Part shown: in pieces, positions 35,697 through 45,108 of the stretch
Position numbering within the stretch: the first letter of the stretch is position 1
Layout: every line of letters starts with the position of its first letter
Origin: Oceanospirillaceae bacterium
GTDB taxonomy: Bacteria; Pseudomonadota; Gammaproteobacteria; Pseudomonadales; Balneatricaceae
Direction of reading: 5' to 3'
DNA: 64,000 bases
Assembly: GCA_013215445.1 (NCBI GenBank)
Contig: JABSRA010000006.1
Location: forward strand, 124,001-188,000
Translations under genes and position numbers: made by a program
Notes under the pieces: model-generated
Database searches by the model: none
Told to the model about the DNA's origin: nothing
Seen by the model: the letters and a program-made list of their open reading frames with translations, nothing else

Positions 35697-36188
35697 CTGC
35701 TTGGCAGCCTCTTGGAAAGTGCATAAATCAATATCAGCTGAAATCAGCAGTATTACTGAAATTTAAAAAATACTGGGACAGTCGTTTTAGCAGCACATTA
35801 GTACCTGTTTTATAGGTTAAAATCTACAATGATTGAAGAATTATGTACTTTTAAAGAGACAGAGTTAAATTTTCCACGATGACTAGAGAATGAGCTGTAA
35901 TGCCTGTTCGCTCTGATGTTTGGCAAAGTGTAGGCTGCTGGCATTGTCATGCACGCGCAATTGAAGCGGCAAACCGTAATGTGGGTCTTATAAAGCCTGA
36001 TGAAGGTTTGCTTGAAGCGAAGGTTTGCCGTGACCAGCAGTGCTAACCTGGGCGTATATAGCAAGGATAAAAAATTGGATAATAGGTACACAGAGACAGA
36101 ATTTCTGTACTCTGTTGCAAAATAGCCGCAGCGTATTGCAAAATACCTTGCACTGATTTGATAATTAATAAAATCGCTGGAGTGATAT
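35697..36188. other. 492-bp gap without a supported gene
   Basis: It contains a 48-codon plus-strand frame (35900-36046) and a long minus-strand frame, neither recognisable. TTGCAAAATA occurs twice, at 36115-36124 and 36136-36145, 21 bp apart, just before the SDR gene; it may be a regulator site. Confidence 0.5.
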
Positions 36189-36908
36189 ATGCAAGATTTA
36201 CAAAATAAAGTGGTGGTCGTCATTGGCGGGACGTCGGGTATAGGCCTCGCGGTTGTGCAAGCTGCATCCGAGATGGGAGCGACAGTATATGCAGCCGGCA
36301 GGAGTTCAGAGAACATCGAGAAAGCTAAACTTCAGTGTGCTGATCAGGTCAATTTTCGCCTCGCTGATACTCATGATGATGCCAGCTTACTGGCGCTGTT
36401 TGCAGAGGCGGGCGAAATAGACTATCTAGTATCGGCAGCGACAGGTGCCGAGCGCACGATCGCGCCTTTTACTGAGCAGACAGAGGAGCAGTTTGCCGCC
36501 GCTTTCCAAAAATTTTGGGGCTACACTAAAGTGGTTAGAAACGGCGAGTCCTTTGTCAAAGCAACGGGTTCTATTACCTTAGTCACAGGTACTCCAGCCC
36601 GTAAGTATAAGCCGGGCATGTCATCGCTGAGTTGTACCGGCGGAGCGGTAGAGGCTTTTATTAAAGCACTTTCCGTAGAAATAGCGCCCAAGCGCATCAA
36701 TGGTGTCTCGCCTGGTCTGATTAATACCGCCATGTGGGATGTGATGGGTGAAGAAAAGCAGCAAAAACTGGCTGATATGACGGCTCATATTCCCATGGCT
36801 CGTGCCGGTCAAGCTGCAGAGGTGGCACACGGCGTTATATTTGCCATGACGAACACTTATACCACCGGCACTATTGTCGATGTGGAAGGTGGCACTTTAC
36901 TCACCTAA
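36189..36908 (+). CDS. Short-chain dehydrogenase/reductase (SDR)
   Basis: 239 aa. It has the classical glycine motif GGTSGIGLAVV near 12-18. The usual YxxxK active site is altered: near residue 140 SSLSCTGGAVEAFIKALS has Cys where Tyr is expected and no Lys four residues later. The C-terminus is INGVSPGLINT. NAD(P) binding looks intact but catalysis is doubtful. No operon. A hairpin terminator follows at 36925. Confidence 0.85.
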   Translation: MQDLQNKVVVVIGGTSGIGLAVVQAASEMGATVYAAGRSSENIEKAKLQCADQVNFRLADTHDDASLLALFAEAGEIDYLVSAATGAERTIAPFTEQTEEQFAAAFQKFWGYTKVVRNGESFVKATGSITLVTGTPARKYKPGMSSLSCTGGAVEAFIKALSVEIAPKRINGVSPGLINTAMWDVMGEEKQQKLADMTAHIPMARAGQAAEVAHGVIFAMTNTYTTGTIVDVEGGTLLT

Positions 36909-36924
36909 GCCATTATTTGACTAA

Positions 36925-36960
36925 AGTGACAAGCCCGTCTGGGATGGCGAGCTTGTCACT
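36925..36960. terminator. Stem-loop after the SDR gene
   Basis: AGTGACAAGC and GCTTGTCACT form a perfect 10-bp stem with a 16-base loop, 16 bp after the SDR stop. There is no clear T-tract, so termination would be inefficient or factor-dependent. Confidence 0.6.
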
Positions 36961-37252
36961 GGTACATTTAAAGCAATGTTTGTGCAGGTTTACTAAAAAA
37001 TGCATAGCAGCGCTGGCAGTTAACTTATGATACAGCTCTTAAAGCTGTGGCTAAAACGAGTCTGCTACTATCCAGTTACAACTATCGCTGGCAATCAGTA
37101 GCAGTATCCGCTGGCTGATTGGACTTTGCTCAAGCACTGGGTATTGAACTGAATAATCTAATGGCGCAGTTGGCCTTAAGCTCAGTCTGAGAAAAAGATA
37201 AAATTATAGTGGTTTAGTAGTAAAAAAGCTTGAACAGTTAATTGATCAATGA

Positions 37253-37276
37253 TTAAATACAAATCATTATCATTTA
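37253..37276. promoter_or_regulatory. Fur box upstream of hemP
   Basis: TTAAATACAAATCATTATC matches 13 of 19 positions of the Fur consensus GATAATGATAATCATTATC, with a perfect right half. It lies 18-41 bp before hemP, a classical iron-repressed gene. Confidence 0.65.
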
Positions 37277-37293
37277 GATTAACGGAATTTTTT

Positions 37294-37446
37294 ATGTCGA
37301 TCATAACTACTACAAATATCGTCGAAGCTAAAAGCATCAGCGTTGTAGATTTGATGCAAGGTAAAAATGAATTAATCCTTATCCACAGTAAACAGCGTTA
37401 TGTGCTGCGTATCACCCGCAACGGGAAATTAATTTTAACTAAATAA
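37294..37446 (+). CDS. hemP: Hemin uptake protein HemP
   Basis: 50 aa from ATG 37294. The signature SVVDLMQGKNELILIHSKQ then RYVLRITRNGKLILTK is the whole HemP/HmuP family motif; the family is small and cytoplasmic. HemP activates or accompanies haem receptor expression in several proteobacteria. A Fur box lies upstream. The receptor and HmuSTU genes normally beside it are absent; only a possible hmuV tail follows. Confidence 0.9.
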   Translation: MSIITTTNIVEAKSISVVDLMQGKNELILIHSKQRYVLRITRNGKLILTK

Positions 37447-37507
37447 TAGCTCTGGGGGTGACGGCTCGGGGCTTAATATTGCGAGCGTTGGTACTCTGAT
37501 CAACAAA

Positions 37508-37843
37508 GTGATCATGATCTTTTCTGCCGATCAGCAATACCATAATATCATGCTTGATCACACAGGGCCCTCTATCCGCTTAATGCGTCGGCTGACTGGC
37601 TCTCAACTGGGATTTAACATAGAGTTGGACCCAGCATCACAACTCGACTTGGTGGTTACCGATGGCGAAGAAACAGCGCTTGATACAAATGCGAGCTATT
37701 GCGCTGGAACTGCAAGCAGCGCATTAACCCAGCTCAAAAAATTATTCTCTGCTGATTGCCGCAGCAAAATTACCGATTTTAACCGTATATTTTCAATCTC
37801 TAATGCAGCCACTTCTGTTAAGCAGGGCAGGGTGATTGGCTAG
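37508..37843 (+). CDS. Unrecognised open reading frame between hemP and the hmuV-like remnant
   Basis: 111 aa. The reading frame is open from 37439, with a GTG at 37502 as another start. No ribosome binding site is convincing. The middle (GFNIELDPASQLDLVVTDGE) and the end (LKKLFSADCRSKITDFNRIF, then NAATSVKQGRVIG) have natural protein composition, but I recognise no family. It could be a piece of a decayed gene or a genuine unknown protein. Confidence 0.4.
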   Translation: MIMIFSADQQYHNIMLDHTGPSIRLMRRLTGSQLGFNIELDPASQLDLVVTDGEETALDTNASYCAGTASSALTQLKKLFSADCRSKITDFNRIFSISNAATSVKQGRVIG

Positions 37844-37845
37844 TC

Positions 37846-38037
37846 ATGGGTAATAATGTTGGTTTAGATATTGATGGTGCGATCATTGAGCGGCAATATT
37901 TGAGTACCGCTACGGTAGTCGCTCAAGGGTCTGTGCGTGAAATATTAAGCCAGCACCGCATTGGCGAACTTTATGGGATTGATGGCACAGTGATTGCACA
38001 CCCGAGTCATAACCATCCACTCATAATAACGAATTAG
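37846..38037 (+). pseudogene. Possible remnant of a haem ABC transporter ATPase (HmuV C-terminus)
   Basis: 63 codons, of which about the last 40 (from 37915; VVAQGSVREILSQHRIGELY, then GIDGTVIAHPSHNHPLII) match the C-terminal tail of HmuV/FecE-type ATPases: V-A-G motif, E-LS/T-x-x-I-x-x-(V/L)-YG, HP-x-x-x-x-PL-(V/I). There are no Walker motifs. It is 400 bp after hemP, as expected for a hem/hmu locus whose receptor and transporter genes were deleted. Confidence 0.45.
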
Positions 38038-38285
38038 CGCTCGCTCGGTCCCTGAGATAGATGATTAGTTAGGGCTAGAATCAGCTGCCTAGTGCACAGG
38101 CCCCGCTAACTCGACCTACTCGCTACCAGCTGTGATTATTTTGCATGATCAAATACCCAGCTCGAGTATCGTGCATCTCAAACCATTGAGCCTTCTCGCG
38201 ACGATCTCGTATCTGTTGGGCAGGCATTAGCTGGCAGCTAGTTCTCCTGATCAAGCATAGGCTACCAGCTGTTGCCAAAAAATCA

Positions 38286-39764
38286 TTAAGTCAGCACTTT
38301 CGCCACAGATTGATGCCAGAGTTGCTGATGCTTGAGGCGTTGTTCGTCACTCCAGTTGGGGCTGAACTCGGCCTGACACTGCCAGCGCTGACTAATGTCG
38401 TCTAAGGATTGGAAAATACCCACTTGTAGTCCCGCTAAATAGGCTGCGCCAAGTGCCGTCGTTTCAACCAATTTGGGCCGTTGCACTTTGACCGCGGTTA
38501 AATCGCTCAAAAATTGCAACATCCAATTATTGTTCGCCATACCCCCGTCAACACAAAGTGTATCGAGTTTTATATTATCCTCTTCTATCGCACTAATTAA
38601 ATCTTGGGTTTGGTAGCAGACCGCTTTTAAGGCTGCTGCAACGATGTCGGCAATGCCGGTGTCTCTGGTTAGACCGAAAATAGCCCCCCGGGCATTAGGA
38701 TCCCAGTGCGGGGCACCTAAACCAGTAAATGCCGGGACCATGACTACTTGAGAATCACTGTTAGCTTGACGGGCGAGGTCTTCTACTTCCCCGGCATCAG
38801 TGATGATTTTCAAACCATCACGCAGCCATTGAATAGCCGCACCTGCAATAAAAATACTGCCCTCCAGTGCATAACTTACCTCACCATTGAGGCGATAACC
38901 GACCGTGGTGAGTAGCCGGTGCTTAGATTTAATTGCCTGATCTCCGGTATTAATAATTAAGAAACAACCGGTGCCGTAAGTACTTTTAGCCATGCCAATA
39001 CCGAAACAGGCCTGGCCAAAGAGTGCTGCCTGTTGGTCTCCAGCGATACCAGCGATAGGAATCGATTCGCCAAAAATTTCGCGGGCGGTAGTGCCGAAAT
39101 CAGCGGCACAATCTTTGACTTCGGGTAGCATAGCGGGCGGGATATTAAAAAGAGTTAACAACTCCTTGTCCCACTCTTGGCTGTGGATATTAAATAACAT
39201 AGTGCGCGAGGCGTTAGTAGCGTCTGTTGCATGACTGGCCCCCGCTGTGAGGTGCCAGAGTAAAAAACAGTCTACCGTGCCAAAGAGCAGTTCTCCCGCT
39301 TCGGCGCGGGCCCTTGCTCCCTCGACATTATCCAATATCCAATTGATTTTGCTGGCGGAAAAGTAGGCGTCGAGCAACAAACCGGTCTTCTCAGTGATCA
39401 TTTCCCCATGCCCTTGCTCCGCTAAAGTTGAGCAGTACTGGTGGGTGCGTCTGTCTTGCCAGACAATGGCATTATAGATGGATTCGCCGGTTTCTTTATC
39501 CCATACGATGGTCGTTTCGCGCTGATTGGTAATGCCGATAGCGCTGATATTCGCCGCGCTTAGGTTGGCGCTTTTAAGCACGGCTCTACAGGTGGCCAGA
39601 GTCGAATCTAAAATGTCTTGCGGGCGATGTTCCACCCATCCATCACTGGGAAAAATTTGTTCAAATTCTTGCTGTTGCCGACTGATGAGTTGAGCATCTT
39701 GATCAAATATAATTGCCCTTGAGCTGGTGGTTCCCTGATCGATTGAAAGAATGTACGATTTCAT
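38286..39764 (-). CDS. glpK: Glycerol kinase
   Basis: 492 aa (E. coli GlpK 501). FGGY kinase: the opening [17 protein letters not shown], the central [13 protein letters not shown], and the C-terminal [25 protein letters not shown]-type FGGY signature. It phosphorylates glycerol to glycerol-3-phosphate in the cytosol. The glycerol facilitator and GlpD are not in the window. It is divergent from glpR. Confidence 0.95.
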   Translation of the reverse strand: MKSYILSIDQGTTSSRAIIFDQDAQLISRQQQEFEQIFPSDGWVEHRPQDILDSTLATCRAVLKSANLSAANISAIGITNQRETTIVWDKETGESIYNAIVWQDRRTHQYCSTLAEQGHGEMITEKTGLLLDAYFSASKINWILDNVEGARARAEAGELLFGTVDCFLLWHLTAGASHATDATNASRTMLFNIHSQEWDKELLTLFNIPPAMLPEVKDCAADFGTTAREIFGESIPIAGIAGDQQAALFGQACFGIGMAKSTYGTGCFLIINTGDQAIKSKHRLLTTVGYRLNGEVSYALEGSIFIAGAAIQWLRDGLKIITDAGEVEDLARQANSDSQVVMVPAFTGLGAPHWDPNARGAIFGLTRDTGIADIVAAALKAVCYQTQDLISAIEEDNIKLDTLCVDGGMANNNWMLQFLSDLTAVKVQRPKLVETTALGAAYLAGLQVGIFQSLDDISQRWQCQAEFSPNWSDEQRLKHQQLWHQSVAKVLT

Positions 39765-39916
39765 TATATGACGCCTTGCTATTGTGATGATTGGGCAATA
39801 ACCTAAAGGGAAATCCTCAAAAGGATATGCTCTGTATGCCTATAGTCGTAAACAACACCTAATTAGGCTGTGCTAGATGCTCGTATGCTGCCATTTTTTT
39901 ACTAAAAAGAGATTTC

Positions 39917-40678
39917 ATGACCAGTCAACAGCGACAAAATAAAATTCTAACCCTGATCAATGATAGTGGTTTTGTCAGTATTGATGAACTCGTGGAACGC
40001 TTTCAAGTGACCCCTCAAACAATCCGCCGGGATTTAAATTGCATGGCTGATGCAGGGAAAATACGTCGCCATCACGGCGGTGCTGAAAGAGAATCTAGCA
40101 CAGAGAATGAAGATTATCAAAGCAGAAAAATCAATCATTTAGCGGCTAAAAAGGCGATGGCCATGCAAGTGGCGAAAATGGTACCTAATGGCGCTTCACT
40201 ATTTATTAATATCGGCACCAGCACCGAAATGGTGGCGCGAGCACTGTTGCAGCATCGAGGACTGCGGGTGGTGACTAATAATATTCATGTGGCTTCAATT
40301 TTATCAGCCAATGAGGACTTTCAAGTGATTATTGCCGCCGGTGAAGTACGTCATAGGGATGGGGGTATTGTCGGTGAAGCGACTTGTGATTTTATCAGTC
40401 AATTTAACATGGACATTGGGATCATTGGTATTAGTGGCATAGGCAGTGATGGATCGTTACTTGATTTTGACTTTCGTGAAGTAAAAGTCGCCCAGGCCAT
40501 TATTGCCAATTCCAGTAAAATCATACTCAGCGCAGACCATTCAAAATTCGGTCGCAGCGCGATGGTGAAACAGGCCAATATCTCACAAATAGATGCGCTG
40601 GTGACCGATAAACCAGTGCCCGATGAGATAGATCAATTATTACAACCACTGGGAATTGATGTTTTTGTCTGTTCTTGA
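39917..40678 (+). CDS. glpR: DeoR-family repressor of glycerol metabolism
   Basis: 253 aa. It has the DeoR N-terminal helix-turn-helix (ILTLINDSGFVSIDELVERF, VTPQTIRRDLN) and a sugar-phosphate sensor domain ending in GISGIGSDGSLLDFDFREV, the DeoR signature with phosphate-binding Asp. In GlpR the ligand is glycerol-3-phosphate. Divergence from glpK supports the name. A CCTAATTAGG palindrome at 39858-39867 in the shared promoter is a possible operator. Confidence 0.88.
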   Translation: MTSQQRQNKILTLINDSGFVSIDELVERFQVTPQTIRRDLNCMADAGKIRRHHGGAERESSTENEDYQSRKINHLAAKKAMAMQVAKMVPNGASLFINIGTSTEMVARALLQHRGLRVVTNNIHVASILSANEDFQVIIAAGEVRHRDGGIVGEATCDFISQFNMDIGIIGISGIGSDGSLLDFDFREVKVAQAIIANSSKIILSADHSKFGRSAMVKQANISQIDALVTDKPVPDEIDQLLQPLGIDVFVCS

Positions 40679-40899
40679 TGGGTGCACAAAGCGCTGCTGA
40701 AAATGGGCCGACAGATAGTTAAAATTTAAGGTAAAATTGAAGCGATCATAATTACTGTTATTATGTGCAAAGTCATGAGTTTTAAAGAAAATTGCGTACT
40801 AACGGTTAGTTTTATTCTATATCCTCTAATCAGAAATTGAATGCAACCTGCTTCAGGCTACAGTTTTTGAGGATAAACGTTATATAGGTGGAGTGAGCA

Positions 40900-42135
40900 G
40901 TGCTAAGTCAAACAATTGTGCCCAGTGATGAACAGGGAACGGATATTCTTTTTGCCAGACAATCTATTTACACTAAAAATAGAGACGTTGCCTACTATGA
41001 ATTATTATTTAGAAATGCCGATAATGCTTATGACCCTAAAATAAAAGATGAAGCTGCTACTTTTGAAGTCATTGCCAATAATTATTCAAATGTGTTGATC
41101 GATGGCGTGGTAAAAACGGTGCCCTGTTTTATAAAAGTGACTGACGAATTGTTACTTAGTGATAAACTGCCAGCACTGCCAAAAGGTCGCTTTGTGCTCG
41201 AGATATTGGGCCGTTCACATATATCTGCTGAATTGATTGATAAATTAAGAGAGTTGGGTAAGCAAGGTGTGAGATTGGCTCTGGCAGATTACGATCCTAA
41301 TGATCGACGCTTAGATGTGTTGTTAAATATAGTACACATTCTTAAATTGGATGTCCGACGTATCGGCATGGATAAACTCCCCAGTCTTATCCGTCACTTA
41401 AAGCCCTTTCACCTAGAGTTGCTGGCCGATAAAGTAGAATCTAAAGAACAGTATATAAACTGTGTAGACATGGGTTTTTCCCTTTACCAAGGTTTTTTTC
41501 TCAGTCAGCCTGCCACGGCAAAAGGGCGCAAAATCACCGCTAATAAAATGGTTTTACTACAGCTATTAGCTGAAATAGATAAACCTCACGCCACCGCTAA
41601 AAGTATTGAAGAGCTGGCTTTAAACGATCCTGGTTTAACCTTTAAAATTCTCAAGGTAGTCAATTCTGCCGCGTTTAGTTCCCCGAAAGAAATCACCTCC
41701 CTGTCACATGCAATCGGTATCTTGGGCATGAATCAAATTAAACGCTGGATTGTCATTTTCATGACCACCAGTGATGGCAAGGCCCCTGTGGACTTGATCA
41801 ACAATATGTTAGTGCGAGGTCGAATGTGCGAGTTACTCTCCGAAATTCTCGGGGAGGCAGATTCGATTAGTTATTTTATGGTGGGTCTACTCTCGCAACT
41901 AGATGCATTGTTGAATATAGAAATGGAGGAACTACTTGGCCAAATGCCGCTGACAGAACAAATATCGGACGCTATTCTAGAACACAAAGGGCAGATGGGT
42001 GAAGTTTTGTCAGACGTAAAACATTACCAGCTCGGTGAATTTAATGCCGTGCGTGGCTCTTTGGGGAGTGCTTTTTATCAGATGGCTTATCGACACAGCA
42101 TTAACTGGGCTGATCAAGTAATGAAAGCCATATAA
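40900..42135 (+). CDS. EAL (degenerate) - HDOD signalling protein
   Basis: 411 aa. Residues about 15-205 are an EAL-like domain in which the EAL motif reads YELLFRN, typical of the YuxH family and predicted to be enzymatically inactive. Residues about 210-400 are an HDOD domain (LALNDPGLTFKILKVVNSAAFS, SLSHAIGILGMNQIKRW). Such proteins act in c-di-GMP and motility signalling. Its gene precedes a GGDEF-EAL gene on the same strand after 157 bp. Confidence 0.9.
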   Translation: MLSQTIVPSDEQGTDILFARQSIYTKNRDVAYYELLFRNADNAYDPKIKDEAATFEVIANNYSNVLIDGVVKTVPCFIKVTDELLLSDKLPALPKGRFVLEILGRSHISAELIDKLRELGKQGVRLALADYDPNDRRLDVLLNIVHILKLDVRRIGMDKLPSLIRHLKPFHLELLADKVESKEQYINCVDMGFSLYQGFFLSQPATAKGRKITANKMVLLQLLAEIDKPHATAKSIEELALNDPGLTFKILKVVNSAAFSSPKEITSLSHAIGILGMNQIKRWIVIFMTTSDGKAPVDLINNMLVRGRMCELLSEILGEADSISYFMVGLLSQLDALLNIEMEELLGQMPLTEQISDAILEHKGQMGEVLSDVKHYQLGEFNAVRGSLGSAFYQMAYRHSINWADQVMKAI

Positions 42136-42292
42136 TTGAAAATCATAGAAATTACAGTTTTTAAATATGTCACTCTGCGGTCGTATGCATCCAGATAAAA
42201 ACGGTGAATAATTCTATAAATGATATGAAATGTGGGTGTTTTTTTTTCCTCAATGTTAGACTGTATTTAGCGAAATAGTTTAATTTAGCAGT

Positions 42293-45073
42293 TTGGGTGA
42301 TTGTTTGAGTACTAAGGTTCAAGAAGGGGATGTCGGCAAGAGAATAGGGAAATTTGCATTAACTTTTATCTTTCAGGTCTGGCTGATAGTGGTCGTGTTA
42401 GTCATTTCATTAATGGAGTTTATTTGGCTGCCTAATATATTAGAAGCGACATTGAATAATAAAATCAATCAGTTTCAGTATGTATTACAGGTATCCAGTC
42501 GGCTGGCGGACACACTGCCCTCGGACCAACAGAGAACTGCATTGTTAGAGAAAATGAACGTGCAGGCACACCAGCAATCTCAGGGCTGGCAGAACATCGT
42601 TTTTGCTCCCGAACAAGATTTGCGGCACAAAGCTCAGAGTGACATGCAATTACAATTATTGTTGCAGCGTCTCCCCCTGTCTAATTACGCCTATGGTTTG
42701 TGGTTTAGTCCGACACAAGTGCTTAGTGAGCAGCGCACCATTTATCGAGTTTTCGAGTTGCTAATAATTACTTTTTTTAGTCTGGTGATGTTCTTTATTT
42801 GGCGACGTCGCGCTATTTCTCTCGACTGTTTAGAGCAGCTAACGGCAGCGGCTAGAGCGCTGGAAAAGGGAGATCTTGCGCAACCTTTTCCCCGTTTTTT
42901 TCCTAGGTCGCGTTTGGCCGAATTAATTGATAGCCTCGAAATAACCCGACACTCTCTGCAGGCGCTACAGAGTAAAATAGACGATAAAGTAGCCGCTAAA
43001 AAAATAATTGAACACAATTTCCAAGTACTACTAGCTACCAAAAAAGTGCTAGAACAACGCTTACATAATTCCCATAAAGTGGCGAATGTAGGCAGTTGGG
43101 AGTGGTCCGTGGCAGAAAACCGCATGTGGTATTCAGTCAGCTTAATCGAAATTCTGGGCCTCAAAGAAGAGAATCAAAACGACAGCGTTGAGACATTTTT
43201 ACAACAGGTACATTCTTCAGATAAAAAAATATTATTGACCCAATTTCGCAGCCAGTTACAAGTGGGCGCTGAAATTTGTAGTAAATTTAGGATTTCTCTG
43301 GAAGGTAACATTAAGCATTTATGTTTAACTGCCAAAGTGCACCGAAAAAAAGATGGCGGATTGAAACTGGTGGGCACTTGCCAAGATGTTTCCGCGCTCA
43401 AAGAAGTAGAATCTTTACTCAAAAAATTCACCAGTGCGATCACTGCGAGTAATTATGGGGTGATGATCACGGATGTGATAGGCACTGTCGAATACATTAA
43501 TCCAAAGTATACGCAGAGCAGCGGGTTCGAAAAGATGGCGTTAGTGGGTGCGCCAGCGGTGATGTTGTCCAGGGACTGCCTAACCGAAAAGCAATATGAC
43601 AGTATGTGGAAAGATATTCTCGCGGGTAAAAGCTGGCGAGGAGATTTAGAAAATATTCGCAAAGATGGCAGTTTTTATTGGTCTAACGTGGTTATTTCTC
43701 CTATTTATAATGACTACGATGAACTGACCCACTTTGTGATTTTGGTAGAAGATATTTCAGAATTGAAAGACGCCAAAGAAAAAGTGAAGCAATTGGCGCT
43801 CTATGATGGATTAACTGGACTGCCTAACCGCCGCTTATTTTATAGCGAGTTAAAGCGGCTCTTTCGCGCCGATGTTATTGACGCACCCGCAGTCGTAATG
43901 CTGTTTGATTTGGATAATTTTAAGAGTATTAATGACGCTCAAGGTCATTCTGTCGGTGATAAATTGCTCATCGCGGTGGCTAGTCGCCTCACGCAAAACC
44001 TACCCGAGGGCGCTATTATAGCCAGATTGGGCGGCGATGAATTTGCCATGCTGATCAATCCGGTTAAAAATGTCATGGAAGTAGAGCGTATTGCCAAACA
44101 TTTGTTAGGCATTATTGCCCAGCCTTATATTATAGAAGGTTATGCGATTCAAATTAATACCAGTATCGGACTCGCCTGGCTACCTAAGGACGGAAATTTA
44201 CCGGATGTCATTTTAAAAAATGCGGATTTGGCAATGTATCAAGCCAAGGAGATGGGGCGCAACCAATATCGACACTTTACCGAGCAGCTCAATGAGCAAG
44301 TGCAGCGCTATATTCGCTTTTCCAAAGAGATGCCCGAGGCACTGCGTCAAGGTCAATTTATTCTTAATTTCCAGCCTAAAGTGGATTTGCAAGCACAGAA
44401 AATTATCGGGGTGGAGGCATTGGTTCGCTGGGAGCATCCTGAGTTAGGAATTGTACCTCCCGTTGATTTCATTTCAATTGCCGAAGATACCGGTTTTATA
44501 GTGCCGCTGGGTAACTGGGTATTTGCCGAGGCATGTCGCAATATGAAAAAATTGCGAGAATTGGGTTATGCAGATATTTCCTGTGCTATTAATATTTCGC
44601 TACGTCAATTTCGCGACCCCTCGCTACTGGGAGTGATGGCTAAATCTATGCGTGATAATGATATAGAGCCTAATCTATTAGAAGTGGAAATCACGGAATC
44701 GCTACTGATGGAAGATGTTGATACTGCTATCCACACTCTCAATAAAATCCAGCAACTGGGGCTGAGTGTCGCCATTGATGATTTTGGTACGGGTTTCTCC
44801 TCCTTTGCCTATTTGAAAAATTTACCGATCGACGTCCTTAAAGTAGATAGAACTTTTATTAAAGATATCCCAGAGAGTGAGGGAGATATGAAGATAACAT
44901 CTGCTATTATTTCTATGGCGCATAGTCTCAATTTAAAAGTAGTGGCCGAGGGAATAGAAACTAATAGTCAGCGCCAATTTTTGCTGGAACAAGGCTGTGA
45001 TATTGGACAGGGTTATCTGTTTGGCAAGCCGCTACCCATTGATCAACTAACCGAGGTGCTAGGCAGGCACTGA
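42293..45073 (+). CDS. Membrane PAS-PAS-GGDEF-EAL c-di-GMP turnover protein
   Basis: 926 aa from a TTG at 42293 (a TTG at 42305 is as good). Two membrane helices (about 22-44 and 152-170) bracket a periplasmic part and are followed by a coiled-coil linker. PAS domains lie at about 265-370 and 380-490, and GGDEF at about 495-665 with an intact GGDEF motif (580-584). The EAL domain at about 680-920 has an intact EAL (708-710) and DDFGTGFSS. Both domains look active, so the protein could be bifunctional with switching by the PAS domain. It follows an EAL-HDOD gene. Confidence 0.93.
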   Translation: MGDCLSTKVQEGDVGKRIGKFALTFIFQVWLIVVVLVISLMEFIWLPNILEATLNNKINQFQYVLQVSSRLADTLPSDQQRTALLEKMNVQAHQQSQGWQNIVFAPEQDLRHKAQSDMQLQLLLQRLPLSNYAYGLWFSPTQVLSEQRTIYRVFELLIITFFSLVMFFIWRRRAISLDCLEQLTAAARALEKGDLAQPFPRFFPRSRLAELIDSLEITRHSLQALQSKIDDKVAAKKIIEHNFQVLLATKKVLEQRLHNSHKVANVGSWEWSVAENRMWYSVSLIEILGLKEENQNDSVETFLQQVHSSDKKILLTQFRSQLQVGAEICSKFRISLEGNIKHLCLTAKVHRKKDGGLKLVGTCQDVSALKEVESLLKKFTSAITASNYGVMITDVIGTVEYINPKYTQSSGFEKMALVGAPAVMLSRDCLTEKQYDSMWKDILAGKSWRGDLENIRKDGSFYWSNVVISPIYNDYDELTHFVILVEDISELKDAKEKVKQLALYDGLTGLPNRRLFYSELKRLFRADVIDAPAVVMLFDLDNFKSINDAQGHSVGDKLLIAVASRLTQNLPEGAIIARLGGDEFAMLINPVKNVMEVERIAKHLLGIIAQPYIIEGYAIQINTSIGLAWLPKDGNLPDVILKNADLAMYQAKEMGRNQYRHFTEQLNEQVQRYIRFSKEMPEALRQGQFILNFQPKVDLQAQKIIGVEALVRWEHPELGIVPPVDFISIAEDTGFIVPLGNWVFAEACRNMKKLRELGYADISCAINISLRQFRDPSLLGVMAKSMRDNDIEPNLLEVEITESLLMEDVDTAIHTLNKIQQLGLSVAIDDFGTGFSSFAYLKNLPIDVLKVDRTFIKDIPESEGDMKITSAIISMAHSLNLKVVAEGIETNSQRQFLLEQGCDIGQGYLFGKPLPIDQLTEVLGRH

Positions 45074-45108
45074 CCGCAGCTGATGAGACTAAATTAAGGG
45101 AGTAAGAC

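Noticed and set aside
35900-36046. 48-codon plus-strand frame with CWHCH motif
   Set aside because: Interesting composition, but no ribosome binding site or known family; too little evidence.
35810-36316. 168-codon minus-strand frame overlapping the SDR start
   Set aside because: It runs antisense into a well supported gene and has no protein-like pattern.
37125-37192. Possible decayed helix-turn-helix tail (FAQALGIELNNLMAQLAL)
   Set aside because: Only about 22 codons after an in-frame stop; the resemblance to HTH_3 C-termini is too weak to call.
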